Positions 6,317 to 13,748 of a stretch of DNA of 64,000 nucleotides are shown here, piece after piece. The translations under genes and the position numbers were made by a program. The notes beneath the pieces are model-generated. The model was not told where the DNA came from and made no database searches. It saw only the letters and a program-made list of their open reading frames with translations. This DNA is from Pedobacter sp. Leaf176 (lineage in GTDB: Bacteria; Bacteroidota; Bacteroidia; Sphingobacteriales; Sphingobacteriaceae), in NCBI RefSeq assembly GCF_001424305.1, contig NZ_LMPD01000001.1, positions 62,001-126,000 on the forward strand. Direction: 5' to 3'. The number at the start of each line of letters is the position of its first letter. Position 1 is the first letter of the stretch.

Positions 6317-8928
6317 TAACTTCTGTTGATCTGAGAGGTAATAGTGGTATCGGTGATCTTATCATCCTGGGCGAGCAAAAATGCTTTGGAGAGGATTACC
6401 GATAAACCTGCATCACCTTCAAATGGTATAAAAAGATTTTCGGTATGGCTTTTTTGGCTTCGGTCAGGCACGATACAGAGGTATTGGTCATTGGGTTCCA
6501 TCAGGATGTTGGTGCTTCCCAAATGGATCTTATAGGTGCGCAAGGTACCCTGTACCACCAGGAACTTATCTTTAATCTGGGCAACCTTGCTGATCTTGAG
6601 ACGCGGCAATAAATTCGTAATGATTTCTTTCCTGTTTTTAGCCACCTCTGATAAATCCCCAAAAGAGAAAGTCGTCCAATAATCGCGATAAGCCGGAAGG
6701 CCGCCAGAGTCTTGCCAGGTGGGATCGTTACCCACACTCGCGACACCGACAAATAAATCCACATCCCTGAGCACCTCTGAAAGGGGAAGAACAGGGATAT
6801 CAATCAGGTTTTTCACCTGGTCATTTGAGGTATCGATGAACCGGACCTGGTCGGTGGAGATATAGTTCCAGATACCCGTATCGTTAAAGGCGTCATCTGC
6901 TGCGACCTCATTTACCCAATACTCTGCACGAAGGTTATATTCGGGAAGATGAACCCTTGCAGACTCGTTGTCACGGCCATCATCATAAGCGCCAAGCAGC
7001 GAATATTTCCATCCGCGTGTCTTGGCCAGCATATTGAACTGATGCTGTTTTAAAATGTGCGAGGCCATGCGATTGCTATAGGTGCGGGTGTTGATTTCGG
7101 CATCTGTGAGCAGGTAAACTTCCCTGTAGGCCTGTTTTAGAGGCTGCTGAATTTTCTGTCCGCTGAGAAAAGCCCGCCACTGAGTAGTTTCCTGAGTGCT
7201 GGCTAAAGCAGGATGCCAAAGCGATACCACACAAGTATTTTCGGGTGTCGCCCGGTTACCATTATAGTCCTTCCATTCCTGACCGATTTGAATGAGGCTT
7301 TGCGGATGGCCGGGGTTTTCAGGGTCGGTAAATGTCCAGATGATCTTTTCAGCGATAAAGCTGACCAGACCATGCTGCAGGAAATACTTTTCAAAGTTTT
7401 CGTAATTCCATACCCTGCCTGTTCTAAAAAGCCTGTCAATCCGGTCTCTCTGGGCTGAGGTATTTTGATCAACTTGTTTTTGTGTATCCTTTATTTTTTT
7501 AAGCCGCTGCGCGTATTTTTCCTTGATGAAAGCAGGGACAGTTTTTTGGGGACTTCCGTCCGGCCTGGTCCAGCTAAGCACTGATTTACCTATGCCGGTA
7601 ATCTCGAGTGTACAGTTATAATCTTCAAAAGCGTAACTGCGCTTTCCACGAAGAAGCTTAAAATCTTCGACAGCCATATCCTCAATATCATGCGTTGAGA
7701 CTTTTTGGAAAGCAGCTGCCTCAGCAATGTATTTTTCGATGAGGGTCTGGGTGCTGGATTGTTTGATGCGCAGCTTAAGCCTGGAAAGATGCCCAATACC
7801 ATCAAGACCCTTAGATTTATAGAGCGCGTACAAACAAGCGTTGCCCAGGCCTGCCGCTGCCGGGCCTTTGCCCGGAATTTTCCGGAAGCACCGTTCGCCC
7901 AGCTTAGCGATGAGGTTGAGCGTGTTCTGATCATGAAAGTGTGCACATATCCAGACCAGCCCCTTGATAGCATCCAGGTTAATGCCGCTTAAAAATTCAG
8001 TCGTGCTGTAGTTATAACGCTGGGCCCCGGTACCATAGGTGTGCGTCACGGTAGTTTCTTTGTGGGCAGTAATGAACTCAATCCAGCTGCCGATGACTTT
8101 CTTGAATTTATCCGTACCCAGGGTCTTGACCAAGGCGAGGGATTCATCAAGGTATTTTTTGCTCGGTTTCGCGCCACTTGCCTTCTGGGCTTTGGAAAGC
8201 AAATCAAACCAGATTTGTTTTTCCGGGTTTTCCATGGCCATCAGCATCGGGTTGGCATAAGCTGCAAGCGCATCCTGGCCCAGAAAAAGCGTTGGTTTGG
8301 CTTCGGTTGCCGTGGGCTCGAAAAGCAGTTCATCAAGTTTAGCTTTTAATTTGACGACTTCTTTCAATGTTGTCTGATCACTGCTGGTATAGGCTTTTTT
8401 TAATTTCCCAAGTGCAACTTTTACCGCGTCAACAGGCTGAACGGCTTTGTACTGGTTTAAGAGTTGATTAATAAAAAGTGCGATCGGCCACTGGCTGAAA
8501 GTACACCATTTACCAAACCTTTTTTTGGTGAAAAAGGCATCAATGATCCTGATGATGCCCTCATCCTGATAATGGATCTTTGTCCGCAGAAGTTGGGTCA
8601 GGTAAGCATCCCTGACGATATTATCTTTGTATTCTTCCGGGCTGGCATCGCTATTGCGTTTTGCGTAAGTGTCTGTTTCGCTAAGGCAGTACAGCAGGAA
8701 ATCTGTTTTTTTATCATCTGACCAGTTTTGCACCTCATTCTGGTAAACATCAATACCGCTGAGCTTCACGTCATAAAAGTGCTCGTTCATTTTCACGCAC
8801 TCCTTCCGGGTAGAAACAATAACCTTTTTGAAATCCGCGTTTTCAGACGATAGGGAATCCGTTAGGCTGCTGGAAACTTTTTCAGTTGCACCAGCTATGG
8901 CCTGCTTAATCTTATCAAATATTTTCAT
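6316..8928 (-). CDS. DUF4132-family protein (DUF4132/DUF7737), 870 residues
   Basis: The C-terminal third is recognisable as the DUF4132 family of E. coli YehI/MolR: WKYSLLGAYDDGRDNESARV near 645, then LSEVLRDVDLFVGVASVGND, TFSFGDLSEVAKNRKEII, and RTYKIHLGSTNILMEPNDQYLCIVP close to the end (DUF7737-like). The first 500 residues are helical repeat-like without a family I can name. No WGR domain, signal peptide or membrane segment is seen, so it should be cytoplasmic. Biochemical function of the family is not established. It starts 2 bases after the stop of the ubiquitin-like gene and overlaps the E1-like gene by one base, so all three are one operon. By reading, the gene is clearly GC-richer than the neighbouring chromosome, suggesting transfer. 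Confidence 0.85.
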   Translation of the reverse strand: MKIFDKIKQAIAGATEKVSSSLTDSLSSENADFKKVIVSTRKECVKMNEHFYDVKLSGIDVYQNEVQNWSDDKKTDFLLYCLSETDTYAKRNSDASPEEYKDNIVRDAYLTQLLRTKIHYQDEGIIRIIDAFFTKKRFGKWCTFSQWPIALFINQLLNQYKAVQPVDAVKVALGKLKKAYTSSDQTTLKEVVKLKAKLDELLFEPTATEAKPTLFLGQDALAAYANPMLMAMENPEKQIWFDLLSKAQKASGAKPSKKYLDESLALVKTLGTDKFKKVIGSWIEFITAHKETTVTHTYGTGAQRYNYSTTEFLSGINLDAIKGLVWICAHFHDQNTLNLIAKLGERCFRKIPGKGPAAAGLGNACLYALYKSKGLDGIGHLSRLKLRIKQSSTQTLIEKYIAEAAAFQKVSTHDIEDMAVEDFKLLRGKRSYAFEDYNCTLEITGIGKSVLSWTRPDGSPQKTVPAFIKEKYAQRLKKIKDTQKQVDQNTSAQRDRIDRLFRTGRVWNYENFEKYFLQHGLVSFIAEKIIWTFTDPENPGHPQSLIQIGQEWKDYNGNRATPENTCVVSLWHPALASTQETTQWRAFLSGQKIQQPLKQAYREVYLLTDAEINTRTYSNRMASHILKQHQFNMLAKTRGWKYSLLGAYDDGRDNESARVHLPEYNLRAEYWVNEVAADDAFNDTGIWNYISTDQVRFIDTSNDQVKNLIDIPVLPLSEVLRDVDLFVGVASVGNDPTWQDSGGLPAYRDYWTTFSFGDLSEVAKNRKEIITNLLPRLKISKVAQIKDKFLVVQGTLRTYKIHLGSTNILMEPNDQYLCIVPDRSQKSHTENLFIPFEGDAGLSVILSKAFLLAQDDKITDTTITSQINRS

Positions 8929-8930
8929 CG

Positions 8931-9320
8931 CTATCCCCCAACTAAAGGCGTTAGTTTTATGAAGCTGATGGCCGTGTTGTCACCGAGCTCGACCTGCTGT
9001 TCCAGGCTTTCAGACTGTTGATTATCGATGAGTACAAAAAAGCCGTTTTTCTGAAAGGCATCCAAAGCAACGTAAACCTGTTTTTCGGCATCGATGAGTT
9101 TCCGGTTTTTAAGCTTGTATCCGTTAAGCGTCTTTTCAGCATCTGTGGGCTCAACCAGGCCATTAAAATATTCAGGGAGTTTATTGTTGTAGTTTTCGAC
9201 CTCTTTTCTTACACGGCTGGAGATAATCTCTGATACGCTTACGGTACTGGACTGGAAATGAAGCTGGATCTCCTGAAGGATTTTACCAGCAAAGGTTTCA
9301 TCTTTAATAGTAATGGTCAT
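8931..9320 (-). CDS. Ubiquitin-like (beta-grasp, MoaD/ThiS-like) protein ending in Gly-Gly
   Basis: I read a beta-grasp pattern: hairpin ITIKDETFAGKILQEIQLHF, helix TVSVSEIISSRVRKEVENYN, an insert of about 45 residues, then FFVLIDNQQ and a MoaD-like tail in which VELGDNTAISFIKL leads to TPLVGG. MoaD and ThiS end in the same hydrophobic-xx-GG form, and that glycine is what E1-like enzymes adenylate. The insert makes it 129 residues rather than about 80. It is the first gene of the operon with the DUF4132 and E1-like genes. Fold and activation are inferred from sequence pattern and gene context only. A sulfur carrier or a protein modifier are both possible. Confidence 0.65.
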   Translation of the reverse strand: MTITIKDETFAGKILQEIQLHFQSSTVSVSEIISSRVRKEVENYNNKLPEYFNGLVEPTDAEKTLNGYKLKNRKLIDAEKQVYVALDAFQKNGFFVLIDNQQSESLEQQVELGDNTAISFIKLTPLVGG

Positions 9321-9372
9321 GTGGATGTGTTGATGGCGGTTTAGAATTTGCTTTCAAGATGCAAATTTTCTT

Positions 9373-9389
9373 TTTGCCTGGCAAATTTA
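9373..9389 (-). promoter_or_regulatory. Promoter and overlapping palindrome of the Ubl operon
   Basis: On the minus strand TAAATTTG (plus 9382-9389) is an exact -7 match, about 60 bases before the ATG at 9320. A TTG lies upstream at a 22-base spacing, slightly long. The palindrome TTTGCC-T-GGCAAA at 9373-9385 overlaps the -7 box and start-site region, so a repressor could act here. Confidence 0.45.
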
Positions 9390-9711
9390 AAACCAGACAC
9401 TTTGCAGCATACAAGATATTAGTTTCCTTCAGAAAAAAGACCATGCACCCAGTTGACGCCGTATAATTTTCCAATGTCAGAACAGCTAAAAACTACCCCA
9501 CAAGTCATTTTTAGTAATGATTCCCTAAATAGACTTCTGTACCCTACTATCAACCAAGCTCAACGGAAATTTCAATCCTTGCAACTTTAGAAAATGATTC
9601 CATATCAACCTTTAAAGAGCTATTATTAATATAAAGAAGCTTGAGTTCCCAATATCCGATTTGGGAATACGGAGTTCAATACCTATTCTTTCATATTCGA
9701 GCAACAAGAAT
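9390..9711. other. Intergenic region, no gene seen
   Basis: AT-rich sequence between the divergent Ubl and AbiE-like operons. I see no convincing ORF or RNA in it apart from the operator and promoter elements listed at either side. Confidence 0.5.
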
Positions 9712-9735
9712 ATTCGCGATTCGCGAATTGGAAAT
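9712..9735. promoter_or_regulatory. Distal operator of the AbiE-like pair
   Basis: This 24-base site matches the perfect palindrome at 9787-9810 at 21 positions, sharing the core ATTCGCGAATTG. Their centres are 75 bases apart, which suggests cooperative or looping repression by the HTH protein encoded downstream. Confidence 0.6.
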
Positions 9736-9786
9736 ATATTAGATTAAACACACGATGTATACCATTTTTAGTGATTATCATCATAA

Positions 9787-9810
9787 ATTCGCAATTCGCG
9801 AATTGCGAAT
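9787..9810. promoter_or_regulatory. Perfect 24-base palindromic operator
   Basis: Each half reads ATTCGCAATTCG on its own strand, making a perfect palindrome. The right half contains the TTG of the promoter for the gene at 9853. Binding here would block RNA polymerase, so autorepression by the HTH protein is likely. Confidence 0.75.
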
Positions 9811-9833
9811 CAATAACATTTTTCTTATATTTG
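9803..9833 (+). promoter_or_regulatory. Bacteroidota-type promoter of the AbiE-like pair
   Basis: TTG at 9803-9805, a 20-base spacer and TATATTTG at 9826-9833 match the -33/-7 consensus. The expected start of transcription is near 9840, giving a leader of only about 12 bases before the ATG at 9853. Confidence 0.65.
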
Positions 9834-9852
9834 ACTCATAAAATTTAATGGT

Positions 9853-10374
9853 ATGAAAGCACACAATGGCATGCGTCCACACGATATCGTAATTTTATTG
9901 AAGATTATTGAAAAACAAAAAGGCTGGCTAAGTAAGGAAATTTCCGAAGAATTAAAGATAAGTCCATCCGAAATAAGTGAATCATTGAATCGTTCCAGTA
10001 TATCAGGCTTGCTGAGCCCTGATAAAAAAAAGGTAATGAAGTCTGCTTTTTTATCTTTTTTGCAGTACGGGCTTCGATATGTTTTCCCGGTTGAGCCTGG
10101 CCCTATAGAACGTGGGATACCAACAGGCCATAGTGCAGATATATTAAAGGACTATTTCATTTCTGAGGAAACCTATGTCTGGCCATCAAGAAAAGGCAAG
10201 GCAAAAGGCCAGTCGATCGCCCCTTTATACCCCAACCAGATTTTTGCAGTGGAGCAACATAAAAAGCTTTATGATATGCTTGCCCTGGTGGATGCCATAA
10301 GGATAGGAAAAGTAAGGGAGTGCGAAAAATCAATGGAGATATTACAAAAATTATTCGAAAATAATTATGCATGA
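9853..10374 (+). CDS. Winged-helix transcription factor, probable antitoxin of an AbiE-like pair
   Basis: Residues about 8-60 form a helix-turn-helix of MarR/winged type (DIVILLKIIEKQKGWLSKEISEELKISPSEISESLNR). The remaining 110 residues contain ETYVWPSRKGKAKGQSIAPLYP and a helical C-terminus that may hold the partner. The gene overlaps the nucleotidyltransferase gene by 8 bases and sits behind two palindromic operators, the usual arrangement of an autorepressing antitoxin. I infer the role from context; a plain regulator is possible. Confidence 0.7.
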   Translation: MKAHNGMRPHDIVILLKIIEKQKGWLSKEISEELKISPSEISESLNRSSISGLLSPDKKKVMKSAFLSFLQYGLRYVFPVEPGPIERGIPTGHSADILKDYFISEETYVWPSRKGKAKGQSIAPLYPNQIFAVEQHKKLYDMLALVDAIRIGKVRECEKSMEILQKLFENNYA

Positions 10375-11062
10375 AAACTTAGTAAGGATGAAAGCCGTTT
10401 CCCTCATCCTAAAAGACTTAGAGCAACAATTTGTATTTGTAGGAGGCGCGACCGTATCACTATATGCGACCGACCCTGAACTAGCTGATGAGGTCAGGCC
10501 TACTGATGATGTAGATGTAATCGTTGAACTCGCAACCTACGGCGGATATGCAGACCTTGACGAAAAGCTAAGGTCGTTAGGCTTTACCAATGATGTTGCC
10601 TCTGGGGTCATCTGCCGTTATAAAATAAAGGGCATTGTCGTGGATGTAATGCCAACCGAAACAAATGTAATGGGTTTTTCTAATAAATGGTACCCTGAAG
10701 GTTTTCAAAATGCCGTAGATTATAACTTAGAAGAGGGGCAAGTGATTAAATACTTCTCATTACCCTATTTTTTTGCAAGTAAATGGGAGGCATACTTAGG
10801 ACGTGGTAAGGGAGATTATAGGACCAGTAAAGATTTTGAGGACATTATTTATGTGCTCGAAAATGTCGATGATTTTGAAAAACAGCTGAAAGCAGCTCCT
10901 GATAACGTGTTGGAATATCTAAAGGAAGAAATCTCCAAAGTTATGTTTACCGATGCCTTCGAAGAAGGGATTTATGCCCATCTAAGGGGTGGCTATGGAG
11001 GAGCAGATGCAACTTATATAAAGATGAGACTCCAGGATGCACTTGGTATAATGGAACCTTAA
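10367..11062 (+). CDS. AbiEii-like nucleotidyltransferase, probable toxin
   Basis: The nucleotidyltransferase signature is clear: VGGATVSLY at 25-33 and the acidic pair Asp48/Asp50 in PTDDVDVIVE. A further conserved region is SKDFEDIIYVLEN near 165-177. This matches the AbiEii/AbiGii toxin-type family, whose members can modify tRNA or other targets and arrest growth; the substrate here is not known. The ATG lies within the end of the upstream HTH gene (8-base overlap), with a second ATG at 10388. Together they form a type IV-like abortive-infection or toxin-antitoxin module. Confidence 0.75.
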   Translation: MHENLVRMKAVSLILKDLEQQFVFVGGATVSLYATDPELADEVRPTDDVDVIVELATYGGYADLDEKLRSLGFTNDVASGVICRYKIKGIVVDVMPTETNVMGFSNKWYPEGFQNAVDYNLEEGQVIKYFSLPYFFASKWEAYLGRGKGDYRTSKDFEDIIYVLENVDDFEKQLKAAPDNVLEYLKEEISKVMFTDAFEEGIYAHLRGGYGGADATYIKMRLQDALGIMEP

Positions 11063-11140
11063 TGTAATTTACTTACTTGAAAATTCTTATAATAGATAGG
11101 CGCTGAAATCTCAACGATCTAGTTATTATTATCTTGATCG

Positions 11141-11168
11141 AACTGACCGACATTGATGTCGGTCAGTT
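11141..11168. repeat. Near-perfect 28-base palindrome
   Basis: AACTGACCGACAT and its exact complement flank a TG dinucleotide. Without a T run it looks more like a TetR-type operator than a terminator, yet no TetR gene is present. It could still slow transcription after the toxin gene that ends at 11062. Confidence 0.55.
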
Positions 11169-11191
11169 GTAACACCCTATTTTCAAATTGT

Positions 11192-11258
11192 CTTAATCTG
11201 ATTGCTACTTCAATCAAATACAAAAGAAATGATTGAAATAACAAACAATTAGATTAAG
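11192..11258. repeat. Nested inverted repeats between toxin and integrase genes
   Basis: An outer pair, CTTAATCTGATTG (11192-11204) and CAATTAGATTAAG (11246-11258), agrees at 12 of 13 positions. An inner perfect pair, TTCAATCA (11209-11216) and TGATTGAA (11230-11237), lies within it. It may be a protein-binding site of the integrated element or a structured RNA. Confidence 0.5.
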
Positions 11259-11305
11259 ATTGACAAGACAAATTACAACCAATTTCCGTTTACATTGAAA
11301 GCAAT

Positions 11306-12577
11306 TTACCTAAAGAGCTTCATAACTTTCATATCACTAGTATCCTCTTCATCCTTATTCCGTTCCAGAAGTTTCTCCTGTAATGCAGACATCTCAGTAC
11401 TAACTTTAGTATCGATAACCTTCGCATAATGCTGCGTTGTTTTCAAGCTGTTATGCCCAAGCATTTGTGATACCGTTTCAATCGGAACACCATTTGAAAG
11501 CGTAATAGTCGTCGCAAAAGTGTGACGAGCCAGATGATAAGTGAGTACTTTAGTGATGGTACAAAGATCTGCGATCTCTTTCAGGTACCCATTCATCCTC
11601 TGGTTGGTTAGCACTGGCAACGCCACTTTTCTCCATCGGCATATCCTATGATTTTTATATCTGTCAAGAATTACTTTTGCCTCATCCAACAAGGGTATGT
11701 GACAGGGCGTTTCCGTTTTCTGCCGTTTAATGAATATCCATAAATTACCGTCATCGCCTCTCGTAATCTGATCCAAGCGAAGCTGCTTCACATCTATATA
11801 AGAAAGGCCGGTGTAGCAACTAAAAATAAAAATGTCACGAACGATGTTTAAGCGCTCAAGTGGAAATTCCCTGTTTTTGATCCTATCCAACTCTTCCATA
11901 TTTAGAAAAGTCCTTGCCTTAGCTTTAGCAGTATTGCGATAATTTAAAAATGGATTACCAACAATCCACCCAGCACCCAGGCAATACAGCATGATTTTTT
12001 TCAGGTGAACAATATATTTCCGGGCAGACATTGCATTATTTCCTCGATCTATCCTAAGAAATAGCTCATAATCGGTGATAAATTTAAAATCTACCTTTTT
12101 GACGTTAATGTCCTGAACCTCATATTTGAGCTGAAGAAATTGTTTAACATGTCTGATGGAACTTTGATAGGTTTGAAACGTGATATAACTGTATCCTTTA
12201 CCAATCAGTTTTTCCATATTGTCATTGTGCTTCTGATAAACTCTCAGCAGGCTATGGTTAGACGTATTCTTTCCGGTAAGATGATCCCTCAAGACTACCG
12301 CTGTCACCTCATCTTCCTTCTCCACAAGAGAGGTATGAAATCTTCGAACTTTTGAGGCCAGCGTGTCCAGATAATCATTAAGTTCCCGGATCTCCTCGCG
12401 CAGGCCGGTGCCTTTTCCTTTAAGCGCGGACCAGAAGCTGGGAATAATTTCCCTACCGACAGAATATTCCGAATGTTTTCCTTTCACGGTAATCCGTAAA
12501 TAGAGGGGCATCATCTCGCCCTTGATAAAATTTTTTGGTCTTTTCAGATAGAATAAAAGATGAAAATTGTAACTCAT
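11306..12577 (-). CDS. Tyrosine recombinase/integrase, IntDOT-like
   Basis: This is a site-specific integrase of the Bacteroidota mobile-element type. I start at MSYNFHLLFYLK (12577), the family N-terminus; the frame is open 8 codons further. Domains are an N-terminal arm-type domain (about 1-95), a core-binding SAM-like domain (about 110-215) and the catalytic domain. Catalytic residues in this numbering are Lys287, His348 and Arg351 in HLARH, His375 in LGH and nucleophile Tyr384 in TTQHYAKV. The first Arg is replaced by Ser259 in YTGLSYID, as is known for IntDOT of CTnDOT. It lies next to a tRNA-Arg gene, the probable integration site. Confidence 0.92.
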   Translation of the reverse strand: MSYNFHLLFYLKRPKNFIKGEMMPLYLRITVKGKHSEYSVGREIIPSFWSALKGKGTGLREEIRELNDYLDTLASKVRRFHTSLVEKEDEVTAVVLRDHLTGKNTSNHSLLRVYQKHNDNMEKLIGKGYSYITFQTYQSSIRHVKQFLQLKYEVQDINVKKVDFKFITDYELFLRIDRGNNAMSARKYIVHLKKIMLYCLGAGWIVGNPFLNYRNTAKAKARTFLNMEELDRIKNREFPLERLNIVRDIFIFSCYTGLSYIDVKQLRLDQITRGDDGNLWIFIKRQKTETPCHIPLLDEAKVILDRYKNHRICRWRKVALPVLTNQRMNGYLKEIADLCTITKVLTYHLARHTFATTITLSNGVPIETVSQMLGHNSLKTTQHYAKVIDTKVSTEMSALQEKLLERNKDEEDTSDMKVMKLFR

Positions 12578-12598
12578 AATGATACATTTAAAATTAAA

Positions 12599-12629
12599 CA
12601 AATGTACATTTGAGCCAGTGAGTCATCAA
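12599..12629 (-). promoter_or_regulatory. Promoter of the integrase gene with palindromic -7 region
   Basis: On the minus strand TTG (plus 12627-12629), 20 bases and TACATTTG (plus 12599-12606) match the consensus. The -7 box is part of a perfect 14-base palindrome, CAAATGTACATTTG at 12599-12612, so control by a dimeric protein is possible. The leader would be about 15 bases. Confidence 0.6.
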
Positions 12630-12632
12630 GAT

Positions 12633-12647
12633 GTTCGTCAGTCGAAC
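12633..12647. repeat. Inverted repeat GTTCG-TCAGT-CGAAC
   Basis: A perfect 5-base dyad just upstream of the integrase promoter. ATGTTCGTC recurs near 12761, so these may be arm-type or excisionase sites. Weak on its own. Confidence 0.3.
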
Positions 12648-12889
12648 GAGCTGTAAATCAATATCTTACAAAATAATCCAGCACCCGAACATTTCGGAAT
12701 AATTCTGGTTTTGATATTTCAATCAATCTGCTGACCTACAGTGCTTTACAAGAAACAGTAAATGTTCGTCTCACTAAAACCAGTGATTCAGAATGAACAA
12801 CTATGAGTCATAATGTGCTATAAAAACCAAAACAAAGCCTTGAAAATCAACGATTTGTGCGGCAATGTTCTGGTTTATATCTAAGGAAG

Positions 12890-12961
12890 TGGTCCCGACG
12901 AGAATCGAACTCATATCTAAAGTTTAGGAAACTTCTATTCTATCCGTTGAACTACGGGACC
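12890..12961 (-). tRNA. tRNA-Arg (anticodon CCU)
   Basis: The minus strand folds as a tRNA: acceptor GGTCCCG with CGGGACC plus discriminator A, anticodon stem GAAGT/ACTTT around the loop TTCCTAA, and T arm ATGAG-TTCGATT-CTCGT. The anticodon CCT reads AGG. CCA is not encoded. The 3' end faces the integrase gene, the usual geometry for tRNA-targeting elements. Confidence 0.93.
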
Positions 12962-13093
12962 AGGTAATTATATGGTCGCAAATATAATAAAAGTTTTGAG
13001 TGTAAAACGGACAGATTTAGTTTGTCTTTTCCTTAACAAATAAACAGCGTGATAAATCGCGGTTAGCCATTGCTCAAGATGTTTACAACTGCT

Positions 13094-13696
13094 TTAATCT
13101 ATTAAAATACTTTCGATTCCTTTTTCCAATGCAGTATCCTGAACAACCGGCATTGAAACGCCTTCTACTCTGAAAACCGAAACATCTGTTATCCCTAGAA
13201 AGCCAAGCACCGATTTTAGATAAGGCGTAGCAAAATCATAAGCCATCATGGGTCCATCGGAATAAATACCTCCGGATGCAATAGCTAAATAAACTTTCTT
13301 ACCTTGAATTAATCCTTGAGGCCCATGCTCCCCATATTTGAAGGTAATTCCTGCTCTTGCAATATGATCTAACCATGCTTTAAGTGTAGAATGGATATTA
13401 AAATTGTAGATTGGAACACCAATTACGATGATGTCTGCATTTTCAATTTCTGAAATGGCTTCGTCCGAATGACGAACAGCAGCCAAATTTTCAACGCTTC
13501 TTTGCTCTGTGGGCGTGAAAAAGGCGGCAAGGTGCACCTCTTCAAGATGTGGAAATTGCTTTTGGACTAAATTACTTTCAGTAACTGTTGAACCCGGATA
13601 GGTGGCTTGAATCTGGTCGATAATGGCTTTGCCTAATTTTATGCTCATCGATGCCGCACCGCGAGGGCTTGAAATGATATGAAGGATCTTTTTCAT
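13094..13696 (-). CDS. azoR: FMN-dependent NADH:quinone/azo oxidoreductase AzoR
   Basis: A 200-residue flavodoxin-fold enzyme that reduces quinones and azo compounds with NADH, acting in the cytosol. Typical segments are the FMN phosphate loop SSPRGAASMSIKL near 9-21, GVPIYNFNIHSTLKAWLDHIARAGITF and the flavin-binding SGGIYSDGP. Length and order match the AcpD/AzoR family. It is monocistronic, with two dyad elements directly upstream that suggest redox- or quinone-responsive repression. Confidence 0.92.
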   Translation of the reverse strand: MKKILHIISSPRGAASMSIKLGKAIIDQIQATYPGSTVTESNLVQKQFPHLEEVHLAAFFTPTEQRSVENLAAVRHSDEAISEIENADIIVIGVPIYNFNIHSTLKAWLDHIARAGITFKYGEHGPQGLIQGKKVYLAIASGGIYSDGPMMAYDFATPYLKSVLGFLGITDVSVFRVEGVSMPVVQDTALEKGIESILID

Positions 13697-13697
13697 G

Positions 13698-13727
13698 TTT
13701 CTAAATTTTATGACGTAAATTTAGAAA
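13698..13727. promoter_or_regulatory. azoR-proximal palindromic operator
   Basis: TTTCTAAATTT and AAATTTAGAAA form a perfect 11-base dyad around TATGACGT, immediately before the azoR ATG. A -7-like TAAATTTA lies inside it, so binding would block transcription. Confidence 0.6.
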
Positions 13728-13748
13728 TAGCCTTGCAGCAAATCTTAT

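Noticed and set aside
6048..8721. Several open frames of 60-130 codons on both strands across the DUF4132 and E1-like genes
   Set aside because: They are shadow frames of GC-richer coding DNA; their translations show no family features and they lie fully within the real genes.
5606..9320. Thiamine or molybdopterin biosynthesis cluster
   Set aside because: Apart from the E1-like and MoaD-like proteins no thiazole, pyrimidine or moa/moe gene is present, and a DUF4132 gene lies in between.
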